Shown: piece after piece, positions 62,929-64,000 of the stretch
Position numbering within the stretch: position 1 is the stretch's first letter
How the letters are laid out: each line of letters begins with the position of its first letter
Assembly: GCA_963978905.1 (NCBI GenBank)
Contig: OZ022256.1
Span: 40,906,001 to 40,970,000, forward strand
DNA: 64,000 nt
Source: Trichostrongylus colubriformis
Taxonomy: Eukaryota; Nematoda; Chromadorea; Rhabditida; Trichostrongylidae
Reading direction: 5' to 3'
Notes under the pieces: model-generated
What the model saw: only the letters and a program-made list of their open reading frames with translations
The model's database searches: none
What the model was told of the DNA's origin: nothing
Made by a program: the position numbers and the translations under genes

Positions 62929-64000
62929 AATCGCCACAGAAGTCTTGCTGAAGCATCGTTATTCCCGACTTCTTGATTGTAACACCTGCTTATGATATTT
63001 GGCCTTTGTGATACTGCGAGAGGGCCTACTGGAAAAAAACGAATGGCTGTCGACAGTTCCGCGTCCTACATGTTGATCCGAGGCAACATATGATGGACTC
63101 GTAGTGGATTCCGAAAAGATAACAGTGTTGAAGACTACATCGACTCCACCGTGGGAGTGCGACGAAAGGATTTTCTTTTGATTCAGTGGAAAACCGTTAC
63201 ATTATAAGCTGTGAAAACCTCTTGTTCATAGGATGTCGCGTTCGACTCTTACGTCCACGTTTGGGATTCCACATTGTAGTAGAATAATGGTAATAAAAGA
63301 AGAAATGGAAATGTGCATGATATACTTCCGATGATTCTTTTATCATTTTTCTGAAACTCTTAACAAAAAAAATCATGCGCAGCGATTGCCAATCTCTGCT
63401 CGCTGAGAAATAGGAAGAAAAGCATTTCATGACTCACCGACTTGAACCCCTCAACGCTTGGCTCTCGAGAAACTCATTGGTTATGCTTGCCTATTGCTTA
63501 TATGTTTAGCTGCTCCCTTCACAACATTTGTAACTCCGCTCCCAGTGACGCACTGCGGAAAGTGGATGCCACTGATATGAATCCCACCTCAAAAGGTCAC
63601 TTTGACCTACCATATTTCCCTATGAGCTGGTTCACGATCTGACATAGCCGGGAGAGCCTAATTTCAAGCTGTATGAGCGGTTTCACTTGCTTTTTTATTC
63701 ACTGCTGAGTCCTGCGGCATCTTTAATTTTACATGGTCTTAATCTGCTCTGTATACTGAAAGCCACTCAAATGTCATTTTGTAAGCAGTCACTTGACTGA
63801 TAAGTGATCTATGCTATGAAACAAAAAAATCATTTTAATGTAGTCGAAAGTGATGTAAATGATTTGTCCCTTCATGCTATCGAGTTCAATAAAATATAAC
63901 GGTTAACCATTAACTGCGCAACATTCTTCCTTTCGACTGGAGACGGGAAAGCCGAAATAATCTAGAAGGGAATATCCAGGAATGTTATCACTCAAGGACC
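62929..64000. other. No recognised gene
   Basis: AT-rich sequence with only short motif-free frames. Nothing can be supported up to the window edge. Confidence 0.45.

Overview
The window is eukaryotic and most likely from a clade V (strongylid, hookworm-like) nematode. The genes are broken into many short exons whose introns end in the nematode-type TTTCAG acceptor. Start codons lie a few bases after such acceptors, as expected for spliced-leader trans-splicing. The encoded proteins are closest, as far as I can judge by eye, to Caenorhabditis orthologues. Intergenic and intronic DNA is full of short inverted-repeat elements (MITEs) and dead mariner transposons. The species call is inference. 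No database search was possible, and all comparisons with human or C. elegans proteins are from memory.

Layout. 1-6.2 kb: the last three coding exons of the PP2A catalytic subunit (let-92 type), with a 5.15 kb intron full of repeats. 6.7-9.6 kb: a complete MOB1-family kinase activator gene. 9.6-14.1 kb: a repeat-rich intergenic region with two large hairpins. 14.1-25.9 kb: a complete 25-exon Sec24C/D-type COPII cargo adaptor gene (about 1210 aa), carrying a Gly-Met-Pro tandem repeat and a deleted mariner in an intron. 25.9-29.2 kb: a nested inverted-repeat insertion. 29.2-36.9 kb: a complete DNA polymerase delta small-subunit gene (10 exons, about 446 aa). 37.4-39.7 kb, minus strand: an inositol polyphosphate multikinase gene lacking its first exon(s). 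42.3-46.5 kb, minus strand: a complete HAM-1/STOX storkhead-box gene (7 exons, 388 aa). 46.6-64 kb: no gene recognised, only repeat elements, mariner remnants and tRNA-derived modules.

The gene models rest on splice sites joined so that reading phase is kept at every junction. The total coding lengths of mob, sec24, pold2 and ham-1 are all multiples of three and close to the sizes of their family members. PP2A and MOB belong to growth and Hippo-type signalling, Sec24 to ER export, POLD2 to replication, IPMK to inositol phosphate and phosphoinositide metabolism, and HAM-1 to asymmetric neuroblast division. They do not form one pathway. What links them is position: from memory, their C. elegans counterparts all lie on chromosome IV, and sec-24.1 and the polymerase delta subunit are immediate neighbours there.

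I found no convincing new molecular system. The most unusual structures are a 64-bp-arm inverted repeat carrying tRNA T-arm sequences at 50.4 kb, a 1.3 kb element with about 120 bp inverted ends and a tRNA-like module at 52.3-53.6 kb, and unexplained overlapping open frames inside a pold2 intron.
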